This document shows, one piece after another, positions 19,790 to 30,447 of a DNA stretch of 64,000 nucleotides. The notes below the pieces were generated by a model, which saw only the letters and a program-made list of their open reading frames with translations, was not told the DNA's origin and did not search any database. The DNA is from Hyaloperonospora brassicae. Its lineage: Eukaryota > Oomycota > Peronosporomycetes > Peronosporales > Peronosporaceae. Numbering within the stretch: position 1 is the first letter of the stretch; each line of letters begins with the position of its first letter. The stretch covers positions 248,001 through 312,000 of the forward strand of contig CANTFL010001180.1 of assembly GCA_947650285.1 (NCBI GenBank), in the 5' to 3' direction. The position numbers and the translations under genes are program-made.

Positions 19790-21276
19790 CTTTCACGATG
19801 GGCTATACGTGTTCAAGTTCAAGTCCCAGTCCGGACTCCTTCCCATTAACAAACGGAGCATGCATAGCTGAGGCCGCAGCCGCATTTACTCCAATTATAC
19901 CGCACTCCGGCACAGGTGCGACGCGCCACCTGCAAGATATACCCCGCGCAAACACCAGTAATCTCATATTCTGTTCCGTTGTCCGATCACCTCTAAGTCA
20001 TGTGAGAATCGAAACGGCGGCATCAAAGGTCCAAAATCTCTTCGCTCCAGATACACAGCGTGTTCACACTAATCGAACACCGTAGCCTCATAATAATTGC
20101 GTTCAATGTCACGTTGTTTGCTGCCAATAAAGCCATTGTGCCGTTTGTAATTGCATCCTCCACGGGCTCCGCGTCTTCAATAACGGTACTGATAGCCAAT
20201 CATTAAATGATGTGCTATGCCTTCCTTACGAGGTAAAATCATCTTGAGCTGCTTCATACGTTTCACCAATTTGGTTACAAATTCGTCGTAAATGCTCTCA
20301 CCGGACAAAGGTGCTGTTACGACGCGCAACACACACGTCTGGCCCGGCTGTATTGCAATACATGAAAGCTATCGAGTGACTTTGAGCCTTGTCCAGGTCA
20401 CGTGATCCAACGAATATACGGAGCTTTGGTCCCAGTTCCAGTGACACTCGCTTCACTGTCTTTGCCGACTGCCCCATCAACAGCCTGCCGACATGCTTGA
20501 ATTCGTGAACGAACGCCTCAAGACATCCTCAGTGTCATTTAACGTTTCGCCAATCTCAGTGGCTTGTCATAAGAAGCCGGTGCAACATCAGTCTCACCCG
20601 GCGGCACACCATCGTCTTCTGGGAGCTTGGCCAGAGCTAGAGCCGACAGCGGCGAATCAGGCGATGGTTTATTTGACCACTGCTGTGCCCCCAGCAGCGA
20701 GATAAGGACCAAATTTGCGGGTAGTCATCGCCACAGCAAAGTTTCCGGGCGTCAAAATTCCACTTGCACCCCGTGGCCACACTCTTGTGCTTGCGCATTG
20801 ACGTGGACGGCAAAAGCTGCTCGCGCATGTACGAGCCGATAGATTCGGCAGCGGTACGCGACCTCGCCCTCGCCTTCAAGCAACGGCCTGATGCGCTCGA
20901 TCGACGCAATCACCGCCGAGTCTTCGGTACGAGTCACGATTGCTGCGTACCACTTCTTGTCCTGAGCAGCACCGACCGGTAAGCAGGTCCTGTCCTGCGT
21001 CACTTGTTCTGAGCCGCAAAGGCTGCGGCAACACAGTCTCGTCCGTCACAACGCGACTCATTGTTGAAACGAGCGCAATCTTCATGTCTCGTCATGGGTC
21101 ATCCACGGCAAAGCGCTCGTTCGAAGGCGCTTCGACCCATTGGCTGTTGATGAAGCCAGTCGGCTCATGATGTGTTTGTTGTGCTCCTTTGTGATGGAAC
21201 AGCTGGCGCACGGCTGACGGTACGGTGTCGCAATGGAGAAGCACGCGAGACGGAGAGGTGGACCGAGACGAGACAT
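19790..21276 (-). pseudogene. Decayed succinate-semialdehyde dehydrogenase (ALDH family) gene
   Basis: Reading the three minus-strand frames from 21276 downward recovers an aldehyde dehydrogenase in collinear order. Pieces are: a mitochondrial-like leader starting MSRLGPPLRLACFSIATPYR; TGFINSQWVEAPSNERFAVD; KIALVSTM; KWYAAIVTRTED...PLLEGEGEVAY; LTPGNFAVAMTTRKFGPYLA (normally a TPWNFP box); KTVKRVSLELG; SIYDEFVTKLVKRMKQLKM; FGPLMPPFRFSHDLEVI; and finally VNGKESGLG near 19820. These are hallmarks of SSADH, which oxidises succinate semialdehyde to succinate in the GABA shunt. At least five frame changes and several stops break it, and the glycine after SLELG and the catalytic Cys region are altered. 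Pieces span nearly the full family length (about 490 residues), so it decayed in place or came from a full-length copy without introns. Confidence 0.88.
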
Positions 21277-22554
21277 GTGGTTTAGACGGACAGCGGAGGG
21301 GTGTTGACTTCGACGAGTGCCAATGACAAGCGCGGACGAGCGTCCGGTCCAGCTGCGGCAGATGTCACGCCGAACAAGACGTTCCAAACAAGTGCGAATC
21401 GAGGGCCGTTTCTTGCTTGTCAAGTTCTACGTGGTGCACATATCATTGCACGTTCTCCACACCATTTATCGTGCGAGCAGCGCTCACTGCGTATATCATG
21501 TGACGATCGAACGATGAGACTATTAAGAGCCGCGACTCGCTGCTGGTGATCTACAGTAGCGACATTGGCACCGCTCAAGACGTGGCTGCGTTTACGCAGC
21601 CGCAGCGCGATGCAATTGATAGCTGCTGAACACGCAGATCGACGCCGTAAACGCGTTTCAAATGACCAATTAGATGCCTCAGCACTCCATTGCTGTCGTT
21701 GTCGTGGCTACAACTTCATGGCGGCAGAGTAGCTGAGAAGATGGGCAGCAGGTGATGTGGTCGGCTACAAAAAGGGAATGCGGGAACGAGTGGCTCAAAA
21801 ACGTTTGCATTGTTGTTTTTAAAGGGGCGACACACGTTACGTCAAGTGCAATGCAGCGGCTCGACGTGCACGTTTGCTGCAGTTGGAAGTGTCCTAGTGT
21901 ATTGGATTAGTATCAGGGGACGATCGGTACTCTTTTGGATCCTTCGGAGAGCTGAAGATGTCGCTAGAGAAGTTCGGGAAGCCGATTTTGCAGCTACACA
22001 GCTGCGAGAAGAACTGACAATTGACGACTTGCCCAAGCCGATTGAGCCTTGATACACCCTCGTCGCGCATGGTTCTGGAGAAAGGTGTGGAGGATACAAG
22101 CAAACTATAGCCAAGGATGGACGAGTCAAGATACTATGCGCCGCGGCGCGCAATAGTGGGTCGTGAGAAGGGCATTTGCTGGACTCCTGTGGTTGAGTGC
22201 AAATGTATAATAGTTGAAGACTGGAAGCAGGATGCGCGGCATAACTTGCCGGTATTCCCAATCGTCTTGTTCTATGCTTTCTTTTGTCGAGTCGTTAGGT
22301 TCATTTAAACGTGGCCGTAGTGAACTTCTTAGCTCCGTACAAGTGCCGTCGACACGGTGTTTGCTCGACCTATAGATATGTGATTGGACCCATCCACGAC
22401 AGTAAAAGTGCGTACCAATGTGGATAAAGCAGTGTCGTTTTGAGCCTCAATACGTTAAGCGAACACGCTGCTCACCGGTCTACAAAGTGGTGTAGCCATC
22501 ACGAGGGAAAGGTGCGAAAGCGACAATACTCGCGGAACCCAGCAAGTTGCGCTA
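21277..22554. other. Intergenic/decayed region, no gene recognised
   Basis: Short frames only. One plus-strand stretch near 21960-22050 (EDVAREVREADFAATQLREE) looks coding-like and helical but is isolated and unidentified. The right edge (22550-22554, CGCTA) abuts the second Ty3 element. Confidence 0.45.
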
Positions 22555-23036
22555 TGTAGCGGAGCTACACAGCTCCATAAGTCAGAGGAAGACTTAACGC
22601 TCAACGAGCAACTTTGATTCAAAAAATCCGACTCAGAGAGTCAACAAGCTCAGAGAGATTACGGTCCCTGTTATAGGGGACCAAGCGATTCAAATGAATC
22701 ACAGCACGTAGTGCTTAATAGTAGCTGCCTTCGCAGGCGTTGCTTATTCTTACCGATCAAAGAAGCCTCGTGAGGCATGTGTCTTGAGTGATCAAAATGG
22801 GAACTGAACTTTATTTCTTTTTATCTAAAAGAATACCTCGGGACAACGTACTCAATCTAGTCACGACTGTTCTAATTAATAACTCATGAAAGATCGCGTG
22901 ATTCGGTGGCTGACACACGTCAGCCCCTGACAATTGATATGGTGTTCCAATACTATTTTTGATGGGACTCCGTCCCTTGTGTACCACATTTGCTATGTAA
23001 CCCATTACACGCACGCCACTTGTGTAACCCCGTTCA
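22555..23036 (-). repeat. 3' LTR of the decayed Ty3 element
   Basis: 482 bp, starting TGTAGCGGAGCTACAC and ending CCCCGTTCA on the plus strand. The match to 29965-30447 is close, with about a dozen differences that I noticed, mostly near the right end. Confidence 0.9.
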
Positions 23037-23050
23037 CCCTCCCCCACCAG
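23037..23050 (-). promoter_or_regulatory. Polypurine tract of the decayed Ty3 element
   Basis: The minus strand reads TGGTGGGGGAGGG directly before the TG of the 3' LTR. Confidence 0.75.
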
Positions 23051-23538
23051 ACTGACGTTTCCACAAAACTTCAATCAAATTATTTTCTTGAACAGGTCGG
23101 TGTGTGTACGCTCTAACCTCACGGTTTGTTAAAACACGAAACACCATGGCATCGCCACCTAACGAGTCTCGGAATCTTTCCTCCTACCTCGACTTCGATG
23201 AAGATGTGGACTATGGTAGTGATACCAATGTCCATTAATATTAAGGGATAGTGTCCCACTCACTTGTGCCTGAGTTTCGACCTCTCACAGCACCAAATCC
23301 GTTCATCGAACGTGGTGAAACCACCGCACCAATGGTGCAGCATCATGCAACAGATACCGATGAACATACCATCACCAACCCGCTCGACGAGCAACAAGAG
23401 TTGATTCTACAGCGTGAGGAGAGTGCTCTTCGTCGCAATCATACCAAGATGGCCATCCAAAACCGGAGCGGTTATGTGTTTTCAACACCTGACGTGGAGG
23501 AACGTCTCCATCAAACGGAAGGCCGTAGCCTTTCAACA

Positions 23539-23556
23539 TGGTCCATTGCCCAAGAG
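23539..23556 (+). repeat. Left target-site duplication of the SINE
   Basis: An 18-bp sequence TGGTCCATTGCCCAAGAG is repeated at 23866-23883 with one mismatch (TAGAG for AAGAG). Confidence 0.9.
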
Positions 23557-23865
23557 ATTTATGCCGTGTGACCCCTCAGATCTCCCGGGGGTGATCTGCA
23601 AGTGCCTCGGCTCGGTTTGAACTCGCCAGGGGCCCACACCCCTCATTACACTATGGGGCTTTTCGGCTACTAGGGCCTCCGGCCCACCCAACTATCACAC
23701 ACCCTTCGGTGCGGGTTGGCAGGGCGGTCACCCATTGGGTGGTTGCTCGTCATACTTTATTAGCCAATCTCCGGCGCCCTGTAATCGAACCCCCCTCCAG
23801 GGTATCGATCCAGGTATCTCCCTGTCCCAGCTCTAGTGGTCTACCATTCGGCCACTGGGGTCGGT
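23557..23865 (-). mobile_element. tRNA-derived SINE inserted in the antisense ORF
   Basis: 309 bp between 18-bp direct repeats. On the minus strand the 5' end has a tRNA-like head: an A-box-like TGGCCGAATGGT about 11 bases in, and a B-box GGTTCGATTAC about 55 bases further (near 23790-23780), within the spacing used by RNA polymerase III. The remainder is an unrelated body ending GGCATAAAT. The long target duplication is typical of LINE-driven retroposition. It splits the plus-strand antisense ORF: the host frame reads STWSIA on the left and WSIALEATSPE on the right. Confidence 0.85.
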
Positions 23866-24744
23866 TGGTCCATTGCCCTAGAGGCTACGTCGCCAGAATA
23901 CATCCCCTTTTGCCAGGTTCTGCATGATGGGTATCTCGAATTATTCTTGACCACACAAGGTCATTACAAGGCGCACCTTATGAGTCTAGCTCGTAGTATT
24001 TCGATTCGACCGATTGAGGGTGTGCACATATTGTCATTCGCCGGTGAGTTGCCTGGGAGTAGGAAAACCGATTTGTCCGCTGGGTGCACCGCAAGTGACA
24101 CATCATCAGTATGACATCACTGATAGCAAGTGACGATGTGACCGATGTTCGTTTGGAACGAAAGCTCCTGTACGAATACGCCAAGCTCAATGACAGAGGC
24201 CAATTGCGATATAGAAGAAGCTATTGTTCGGCTACACCGGTAGCCGCGGGTTCTGAATCTATGGTACGGAGCAACCCGCTACCTTCCACCACTATTATTG
24301 GTGAGAAGCGTTTTTGTCGCAGAATGACCCTGGACACGATGTTCAAAAACATCTACGGCGTATGAACAATCCTGCCGAAGGGGTATCGCATACTATCATG
24401 CCCTCTACGACTCCGGATACCCTCGCCACTTCACCAGATCCCGGTATTGACCCTGAAGACGACGTCGCTTCATTAATTTCTCCACATGAAACTGGTGGTT
24501 CCTTTGCTTACAAGCAGCGTCGGTAATGGTCGGTGTACCGAATGAGGAGCATTGGAAGGTAATCCTCAAGCTGAGTGGTCACAGTGAGACATTGGGTAAG
24601 ACCCAGAGCGCTCTCGACGCAATGCAAGCCCCTGTCCTGGCATTTGAGTTGGGCCAAGCCCGGATGGAGGCTCAACTTGACCTCCTGATTCGGATTCAGG
24701 AGCCGATGGCAAGGTCAAGTTACGCGGCTCAAGCGCCTCCAAAT

Positions 24745-25128
24745 TCACGTGGGACGGATCCCGATATGGATTAAGTAAGCCAAGGTATAACACAGGCTGT
24801 GTGCGGAGTTTGCGCCAAAGGTTGTATACGCAAGTCCCTTCTTAGCGACGACCGTGAATGGCCCACTGAAGCGCGGACGAACCTTTGTCTTGAAGACGGT
24901 GGACACTAAATCTTTAGATGGGTTTTTAGCATTGAGTAGAACTTGTTCACCGACGTTATAACGTTTGATACAACCTCTGCATTTTGCATCATCTTGTTCT
25001 TTATGTTTGGCTTGGCTATCAGCCAGTGCGTCACGCACATTTCGTAAGACATTCAATCGCGTTGCGAGAAACTCGCTTACCTGCTTGTACACAGTAGCAG
25101 GGCTAATATCATCAAGTCGATCGGCCAT
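24745..25128 (-). pseudogene. Integrase C-terminal remnant of second Ty3 element
   Basis: A 127-codon piece with the region after the DDE core: ANRLNV-like NVLRNVRDALADSQAKHKEQ and the GPY/F-type block VRPRFSGPFTVVAKKGLAYT. It is truncated at its C-terminus; I see no chromodomain here, unlike the first element. Confidence 0.75.
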
Positions 25129-25146
25129 CTCTCTTCCAACAAGCTC

Positions 25147-25719
25147 TTAACCACAGAGTGGTAGAGTTGACGGAACGCGAGGGTGTGTGAGACTGTTCAC
25201 ATAGAACGTAGTAAAGCTTGTCGAGGCATTAATAGCGTGGTTTAACGAAAACGCAACGATCGGGAGCATCGAGCTCCATCTTTTTGCTGTATTGGCGCAA
25301 ACACTGCGTAATATGTCACCAATGACGCGATTCATTCGCTCGGTTTGACCATAGGTCTGCGGATGATCCGCTGCGAACATGTCCAAGCGTGTGCCAAGCA
25401 CCTTGAAGACGGACTTCCAAAACACCCCAGTGAAGCGGGAGTCTTGGTCCGAGACAATTTCCACCGACAAGCCGTGTTCTCGGAACACGCGACCGATAAA
25501 CAGCGTCGCTGTACCTTCACCATCAATGGTATCCGGCACAGCCGCCAAGTGAGCTATCTTGCTCAAACGGTAAACAAAGATCGCAGTACCCGTATTGCCA
25601 TGCGCATCTATCGGCAAACCGAACATAAAGTCCATGACAATGGACTTCCAAAACTTAGAAGGTATAGGTAGACTAGCTAGCGGCGCAGCCGCATGAGCTG
25701 AGGGTTCACCCATTGACAT
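25147..25719 (-). pseudogene. Integrase core remnant of second Ty3 element
   Basis: 190 codons covering the DDE core: MDFMFGLPIDAHGNTG, then EIVSDQDSRFTGVFWKSVF and YGQTERMNR, all corresponding block by block to the integrase of the first element. It has several substitutions (VYRLSKI for VDRFSKM, TYGQ for TDGQ) and frame breaks at both ends. Confidence 0.88.
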
Positions 25720-26216
25720 GTTTCACACGTGCGCACATATTTTCTCACCCATTTGTAAAGTTTGGGACACCAATAGCATTGGCTAACTGAGCTATAGGTC
25801 TTCTGACGACCGAGATGACCGCTCGCCGCAGTATCATGCGCCTCATAGAGAATCCGATAATTCAACTCCTCATCATGAGGTACAACGATACGGGGAGTAT
25901 CTTCCACATCCGTGCTATAGCACAACAGGCCGTGATCGATGGAATATCGATGTAGCCTCGCACGCAAACGTGCCGACAAATCTATGTTTGAGTTGTTAAA
26001 CTCCTCGCTCCCCAGAGCACGTAGCAGAACAACACAGTGTTCGTCTTTGGCATATGCCGAACGGATGAGGTCAGTGACCGACGACGACAGAGTCCTAACA
26101 TGATCAAGCTCATATTCAGGCCTGTGTGACAACGCATCAGCCAAAGTATGCTGCTTGCCCGGCTTATACTTCACCTCGAAGTTGTGTTCGGCAAAGAATG
26201 AAAGCCAACGAGCCAT
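25677..26216 (-). pseudogene. RNase H end and integrase zinc finger remnant
   Basis: 179 codons. It starts with the end of RNase H (ARWLSFFAEHNFEVKYKPGK, ADALSHRPE), then the HHCC zinc finger (EAHDTAASGHLGRQKTY ... RTCETCQW). It is collinear with residues about 838-1018 of the first element's pol, and overlaps the next piece by 43 bp in another frame. Confidence 0.88.
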
Positions 26217-26816
26217 TCTCTGAGAGAGATTTGGAGACTAGGTCGCAGTGCGCAATGATGCATGATCGGTGTAGATCACAAACGGCGTAGAGCCAAGCAG
26301 ATGAACTTTGAATTGGACAAGAGCATACTTCATTTCAAGAAGCTCTTTGTCATGGACAGGATAGTTCTTTTAGAAGCTTTGAGCTGTCGGGGCTCATACG
26401 CAATGACACGTTCCTGTCCATTAACATCTGTTAGTAATAGAGAACTGCTTATGGCCTAGTCAGATGCGCCCCAGACGACACTGAAAAGTCGACCAGGATC
26501 GAGCAGAACCAAGATTGGTGCATTAAGGAGACTCTATTTGAAAGCTTTGAAGCATCATGCTCGGTGATAGTTCAGCACCACTCCACATCCTTTTTGAGGA
26601 GATTGGATAATGGCCTAGCCATATCTGTGTAATTCGCACTATACTTGTGTAAATAATTGGCAAGACCAAGCCACTTACGCATGTCCTTTTAGTTCTTAGG
26701 AACCGTCATATCGACTATGGCTTTTACCTTGGCGAGATTCTCTCGAAGGTCTCGCTTCCCAATGACGAAATCTAAGACCGGAATCCCTTTTGCACCAAAA
26801 ATGGACTTAGAGGCGT
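26217..26816 (-). pseudogene. Heavily broken RT thumb/RNase H region
   Basis: Between the RT and the RNase H end, the minus strand still gives short matches in shifting frames but no frame over about 65 codons. It joins the flanking pol remnants. Confidence 0.6.
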
Positions 26817-27470
26817 TTAATAAAAATTATTTGTGCGCATGCACTCGAGCACTGCTCGTAAATGATCAATATGATTTTCCACATCCGACCAACCGTTCAT
26901 AGCACGACTATAGACAAAGATGTCATCAAAGCATGTCTGTGCATGACCTCGATGAGGTCTAAACAGTTGCGTCACAGGATAATTGAATGTATCTGGGGCA
27001 CGTGGCAGCCCCTGTGGCATAACGAGCCACTCCCAGAGCATACCGCTATGGGTACTGACCGCTGTCAGCGGAATGTCGCTCTCTCTCATCAGCAAGTGGT
27101 AGATACCATCTACCAGGTCGAGCACACTGGACATAGTACATCCCACCATGTTGTTCTGGATAACATCCTTCCTCGGAATTGATGTCTGAGCCGGGATGGT
27201 GGCCTCATTTAGCTTATTGTAAGCATGGACAATGCGCCACTTCCCATTGGACTTTCTGACACAAAATTTCAGTGTGGAATGAGGAGATTCGCTCTCACGA
27301 ACCATACCAGCCGCGTGCTTTGTACGAAAGAAACCGTCAATGACGTCACACTGTTCCCTCGGTAAAGGCCACTGCCGTGTTAAGCAGTATTTAGTTCTGG
27401 GAACTATGTCAATTTCATGACAAACACCTCTATCAGGAGGTAAGACAGACTGTGGGTAGTGACACACCAC
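26817..27470 (-). pseudogene. Reverse transcriptase remnant of second Ty3 element
   Basis: 217 codons with RT blocks in order: HEIDIVPRTKYC, RQWPLPREQ, FCVRKSNGKWRIVHAYNKLN, IPRKDVI, SSVLDLVDGIYHLLMRE, GMLWEWLVMPQGL and the catalytic CFDDIFVYSRAM. Very similar to the first element's RT (WPLPREQ, GMLWEWLVMPQGL shared). It is cut by a frameshift after the FDD box. The protein match contrasts with the DNA: the dense inverted repeats of the first element are absent here. Confidence 0.92.
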
Positions 27471-28528
27471 GTCTTAAAATTCCTTCACCAAAGGATTAAA
27501 TTGATCCAGAGGATCCTTAAGGATCGCAGATCCACTACGCGCACTGAGTGTCGCTTTCGTGTCCTCAACTCGGACTCTTCCAATAACGAGGATGAGTTCA
27601 ACTCAACGTCGGGTCGAATGACCACTAAATCGGATAACTCTCCTGCCTGCAAGACTTGGCTAAATTAGCCTTCAGACATATCGTCTAGGTCAAACAGAGT
27701 ATCCAAGTATGGAAGAGTCTCAAGACTAATATTGCCATCAACATGACCAGTCACTCCATTGATTAGTTTACATAGTGTATTCTTACTATCATATCTTCTT
27801 GATATTCCGGACATTTGGCGCTTAACAGTTGCCACCCGAAGCCAAAATCATTTCCTCAAAGAAACCTCACGCTTCATAGAGACCGGGACAGTATGGTCCC
27901 TGTGGTTTCTATTTATCTTGGAACGTTCTACGAGAGCTCATCTCTTAAGCGACATCAAGTGAAGAGTTACGTTTTTCGAACACTTCACCCAGAGGATATA
28001 CACGTACCATCTCACGTGCATTATGTGGGCCTTGCCCTTAATGCTTCAGCTCTTTGCCAACAATGTCAATACCGACATTCAGTGAGGTGCGATCGCGGCC
28101 ACCCGTACGCGGTAGAATTTCACGTGCCACTTCACTCACATCAGACGAATTACATTATTGATGACTTGGCCCAAGACCAACCATGCCTGCATCATGCAAT
28201 GACTCTTGTTACAACAAGTATCACTCAACGGAGTACAACTCTCTTGACATACGGTGAAAGAGATCCGCTCCATCTTTATGTCATTGACATTGGAATTAAT
28301 TAACTCTGACATACCAATGACCAGCACATTGACATCTTCCGTCAATGGCTAGCGCAAATAGCGCTTTTATTGCCTAGAGAAAGCGTGTTCATGACTGTCC
28401 AAAGCTTCACTAGGAACATTGCGCGATGCGCCTAAGGTCTTAGACCTCCTATCAATACATGGCTCATGACGTTTAAGCCAAGCCATACCTAGGACAAGAT
28501 CATATCTCGAATCCAAATCGAGGACAAG
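27471..28528 (-). pseudogene. Decayed protease-RT linker of second Ty3 element
   Basis: About 1 kb between the protease and RT pieces with stops in all minus frames. Plus-strand ORFs here (such as 27815-28303) have no recognisable content. Confidence 0.5.
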
Positions 28529-28813
28529 TCAGCGTTCAATGCTGTTAAAGTCCAAAAACTTCACACTTAAGTTCAACGGAGATTTAGGCACAGTGACATG
28601 ACTACCAGTTGCTAGAGAAACATTCATCGAATCACCTTCATGCGCTTTGAGCGCTTCAGCGTATCGCTGACTCACCTCAAGGAAACGACGTCGAAAATGA
28701 TTACGTGATGCTCCTGAATCGATTAAAATCGAGCAATCATTCTCAAAGCATTTCACTATCGCCTCAGCGACTAGCAATACAGGCTTGTATCCACGCTCTG
28801 TGCTGACGAACAC
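28529..28813 (-). pseudogene. Aspartic protease remnant of second Ty3 element
   Basis: 94 codons with the active site ILIDSGASRNHFRR, here the usual Asp-Ser-Gly-Ala, and a flap-like SLATGSHVTV. It ends early at a stop. Confidence 0.82.
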
Positions 28814-28902
28814 AGAGCTCTTTGGGGCTAAGACCTGTTTTCATCTACCTCGTAGATAAGTGACAGAACCTAAATATACCCCAGTAGGGCTCCCCGCGCC
28901 TA

Positions 28903-29427
28903 CTACGTGTCGACGCTTTCCCGTGCCATGCCATACTTCAGGTTGGGGCCGGGGTTTCGAATCATAGGAGTCTGGCTCTGTTTGCGCAAATGACAAATGG
29001 GACGCAAGTGTTTAGAGCTTCCGCACATGTAACAGCGTCTCACATCCTGTCGTTGCTCTGCAACATTAAGCTCAGATTCATCTTCAGCATTGCTGAGATC
29101 CATCGGTTCAGGCTTACAGGAAGCCGAAGTATTTGCTGAGGCTGCCTTCGCAAAGTTTGGGTTGTACCCGTTCCAACCAAGTCTGGCCGTCTTGAGGTTG
29201 TGCTCATCATTATGATCGATGCTCGCCGCCCCTATAAAAGTGGAGGGATGGATTTGAAAGAACTCGGTTCGGGCCACTCCATTACGAAGACTTTTCATGA
29301 ATACAGTCACATAGACTGTCTTAGGGGGAGGGTAAGATTGCATAGCAGCCATCAGAGTTGCCAGCTCTTGGACATAGTCCGTTAACTCATTCTTACCCTG
29401 ACGGGTAGACAATAAGTGTGAGCGCAC
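28903..29427 (-). pseudogene. Gag C-terminal remnant with zinc knuckle
   Basis: 174 codons: gag C-terminal domain (LLSTRQGKNELTDYVQELATL, VTVFMKSLRNG), then EPMDLSNAE as in the first element's EPMDLCYVE, and a knuckle CYMCGSSKHLRPIC with CCHC spacing 2-4-4. Confidence 0.85.
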
Positions 29428-29574
29428 GCGATAAGCCTGGTTAGGCGGCTAGAAAACTCGCAAAAGGTCTAACTTGAGCGAATCCCATGTGGGAAACGCC
29501 AAGTCGACAGACGTGCTTCACGTCAGAGCCCACTCTCTAGCTCTGCCATAGATCTTGGAGATAGCCAGAGAACC

Positions 29575-29856
29575 TCATTGGTGCTCAAGTGAGACAAGGC
29601 CAAAATTAATGGCCTTTTCGATCTCGCCGATCTGAAGGCTGATGCTTTCTTTCTCCTTTCCGGAGTAATGCTTAACGTCCACCCGAAGAGGACGAGGCTT
29701 AGCCTCTCTATCTGCCATTGCCGACGCTACTTGGTTCTGGACCTGCCCTAACAGGGCCATTTTATACTGCATGAAGGTCTCGACACGCGCATTGAGCACG
29801 TCGGGACCTTGTGCAGCTAGAATCTCCACATACTCAGGGCCTACGGCCGCTGTCAT
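29575..29856 (-). pseudogene. Gag N-terminal remnant of second Ty3 element
   Basis: 93 codons ending in LRVDVKHYSGKEKESISLQIGEIEKAINF, matching VDISKYSGVPEDSLLLWFVE in the first element's gag. A gap with stops separates it from the C-terminal piece. Confidence 0.78.
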
Positions 29857-29954
29857 CTTATCAAGCTCGACTTTAATTCCTCAGTGAGAGGTGTGGAATG
29901 TTCCATCCTTACAGAGGATCAGTCGTATAGACTCCGGCGTAGATTGAATTCTCG

Positions 29955-29962
29955 TGCTACCA
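29955..29962 (-). promoter_or_regulatory. Primer binding site of second Ty3 element
   Basis: TGGTAGCA on the minus strand, two bases inside the 5' LTR; the same initiator-Met-type primer site as in the young element. Confidence 0.72.
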
Positions 29963-29964
29963 AG

Positions 29965-30447
29965 TGTAGCGGAGCTACACAGCTCCATAAGTCAGAGGAA
30001 GACTTAACGCTCAACGAGCAACTTTGGTTCAAAAAATCCGACTCAGAGAGTCAACAAGCTCAGAGAGATTACGGTCCCTGTTATAGGGGACCAAGCGATT
30101 CAAATGAATCACAGCACGTAGTGCTTAATAGTAGCTGCCTTCGCAGGCGTTGCTTATTCTTACCGATCAAAGAAGCCTCGTGAGGCATGTGTATTGAGTG
30201 ATCAAAATGGGAACTGAACTTTATTTCTTTTTATCTAAAAGAATACCTCGGGACAACGTACTCAATCTAGTCACGACTGTTCTAATTAATAACTCATGAA
30301 AGATCGCGTGATTCGGTGGCTGACACACGTCAGCCCCTGACAATTGATATGGTGTTCCAATACTATTTTTGATGGTACTCCGTCCCTTGTGTACCACATT
30401 TGTTATGTAAGCCATTACACCCACACCACGTGTGTAACCCAATTACA
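29965..30447 (-). repeat. 5' LTR of the decayed Ty3 element
   Basis: 483 bp, plus strand TGTAGCGGAGCTACAC to CCCAATTACA. Its left 220 bases contain a run of small perfect hairpins such as GACTC/GAGTC and GATTC/GAATC. Confidence 0.9.

Larger units (their letters stand above)
23145..24774 (+). pseudogene. Broken antisense ORF of the second Ty3 element
   Basis: On the plus strand between the 3' LTR and the end of pol lies a chain of open frames: an ATG at 23145 (MASPPNESRNLSSYLDFDED), then 23251-23571, 23866-24114, 24111-24365 and 24362-24774. Each has plausible protein composition, separated by stops or frame changes, and the chain is interrupted by a SINE at 23557-23865. The first part is acidic, Ser/Pro-rich; the last piece is helical (KTQSALDAMQAPVLAFELGQ). 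Position, strand, length (about 540 codons) and layout match the antisense ORF in the first Ty3 element, although I see no clear residue-level similarity. It overlaps the last codons of the integrase remnant by about 30 bp. Confidence 0.5.
22555..30447 (-). mobile_element. Decayed Ty3/gypsy LTR retrotransposon, minus strand
   Basis: About 7.9 kb with 482/483-bp LTRs. Flanks CGCTA (22550-22554) and TGCTA (30448-30452) are a 5-bp target duplication with one mismatch. Minus-strand order is 5' LTR, PBS, gag, protease, RT, RNase H, integrase, then a 1.7-kb 3' region with a broken plus-strand ORF, PPT and 3' LTR. Gag and pol are interrupted by many stops and frameshifts. It is the same superfamily as the element at 6759-14740 (RT and integrase blocks are clearly alike), but an older insertion of a different family, with unrelated LTR sequence. 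Confidence 0.93.

Noticed and set aside
23557..23865. A functional tRNA gene
   Set aside because: The A- and B-box-like sequences are there, but no proper cloverleaf or acceptor stem pairing is seen. The 309-bp unit with target duplications is a SINE.
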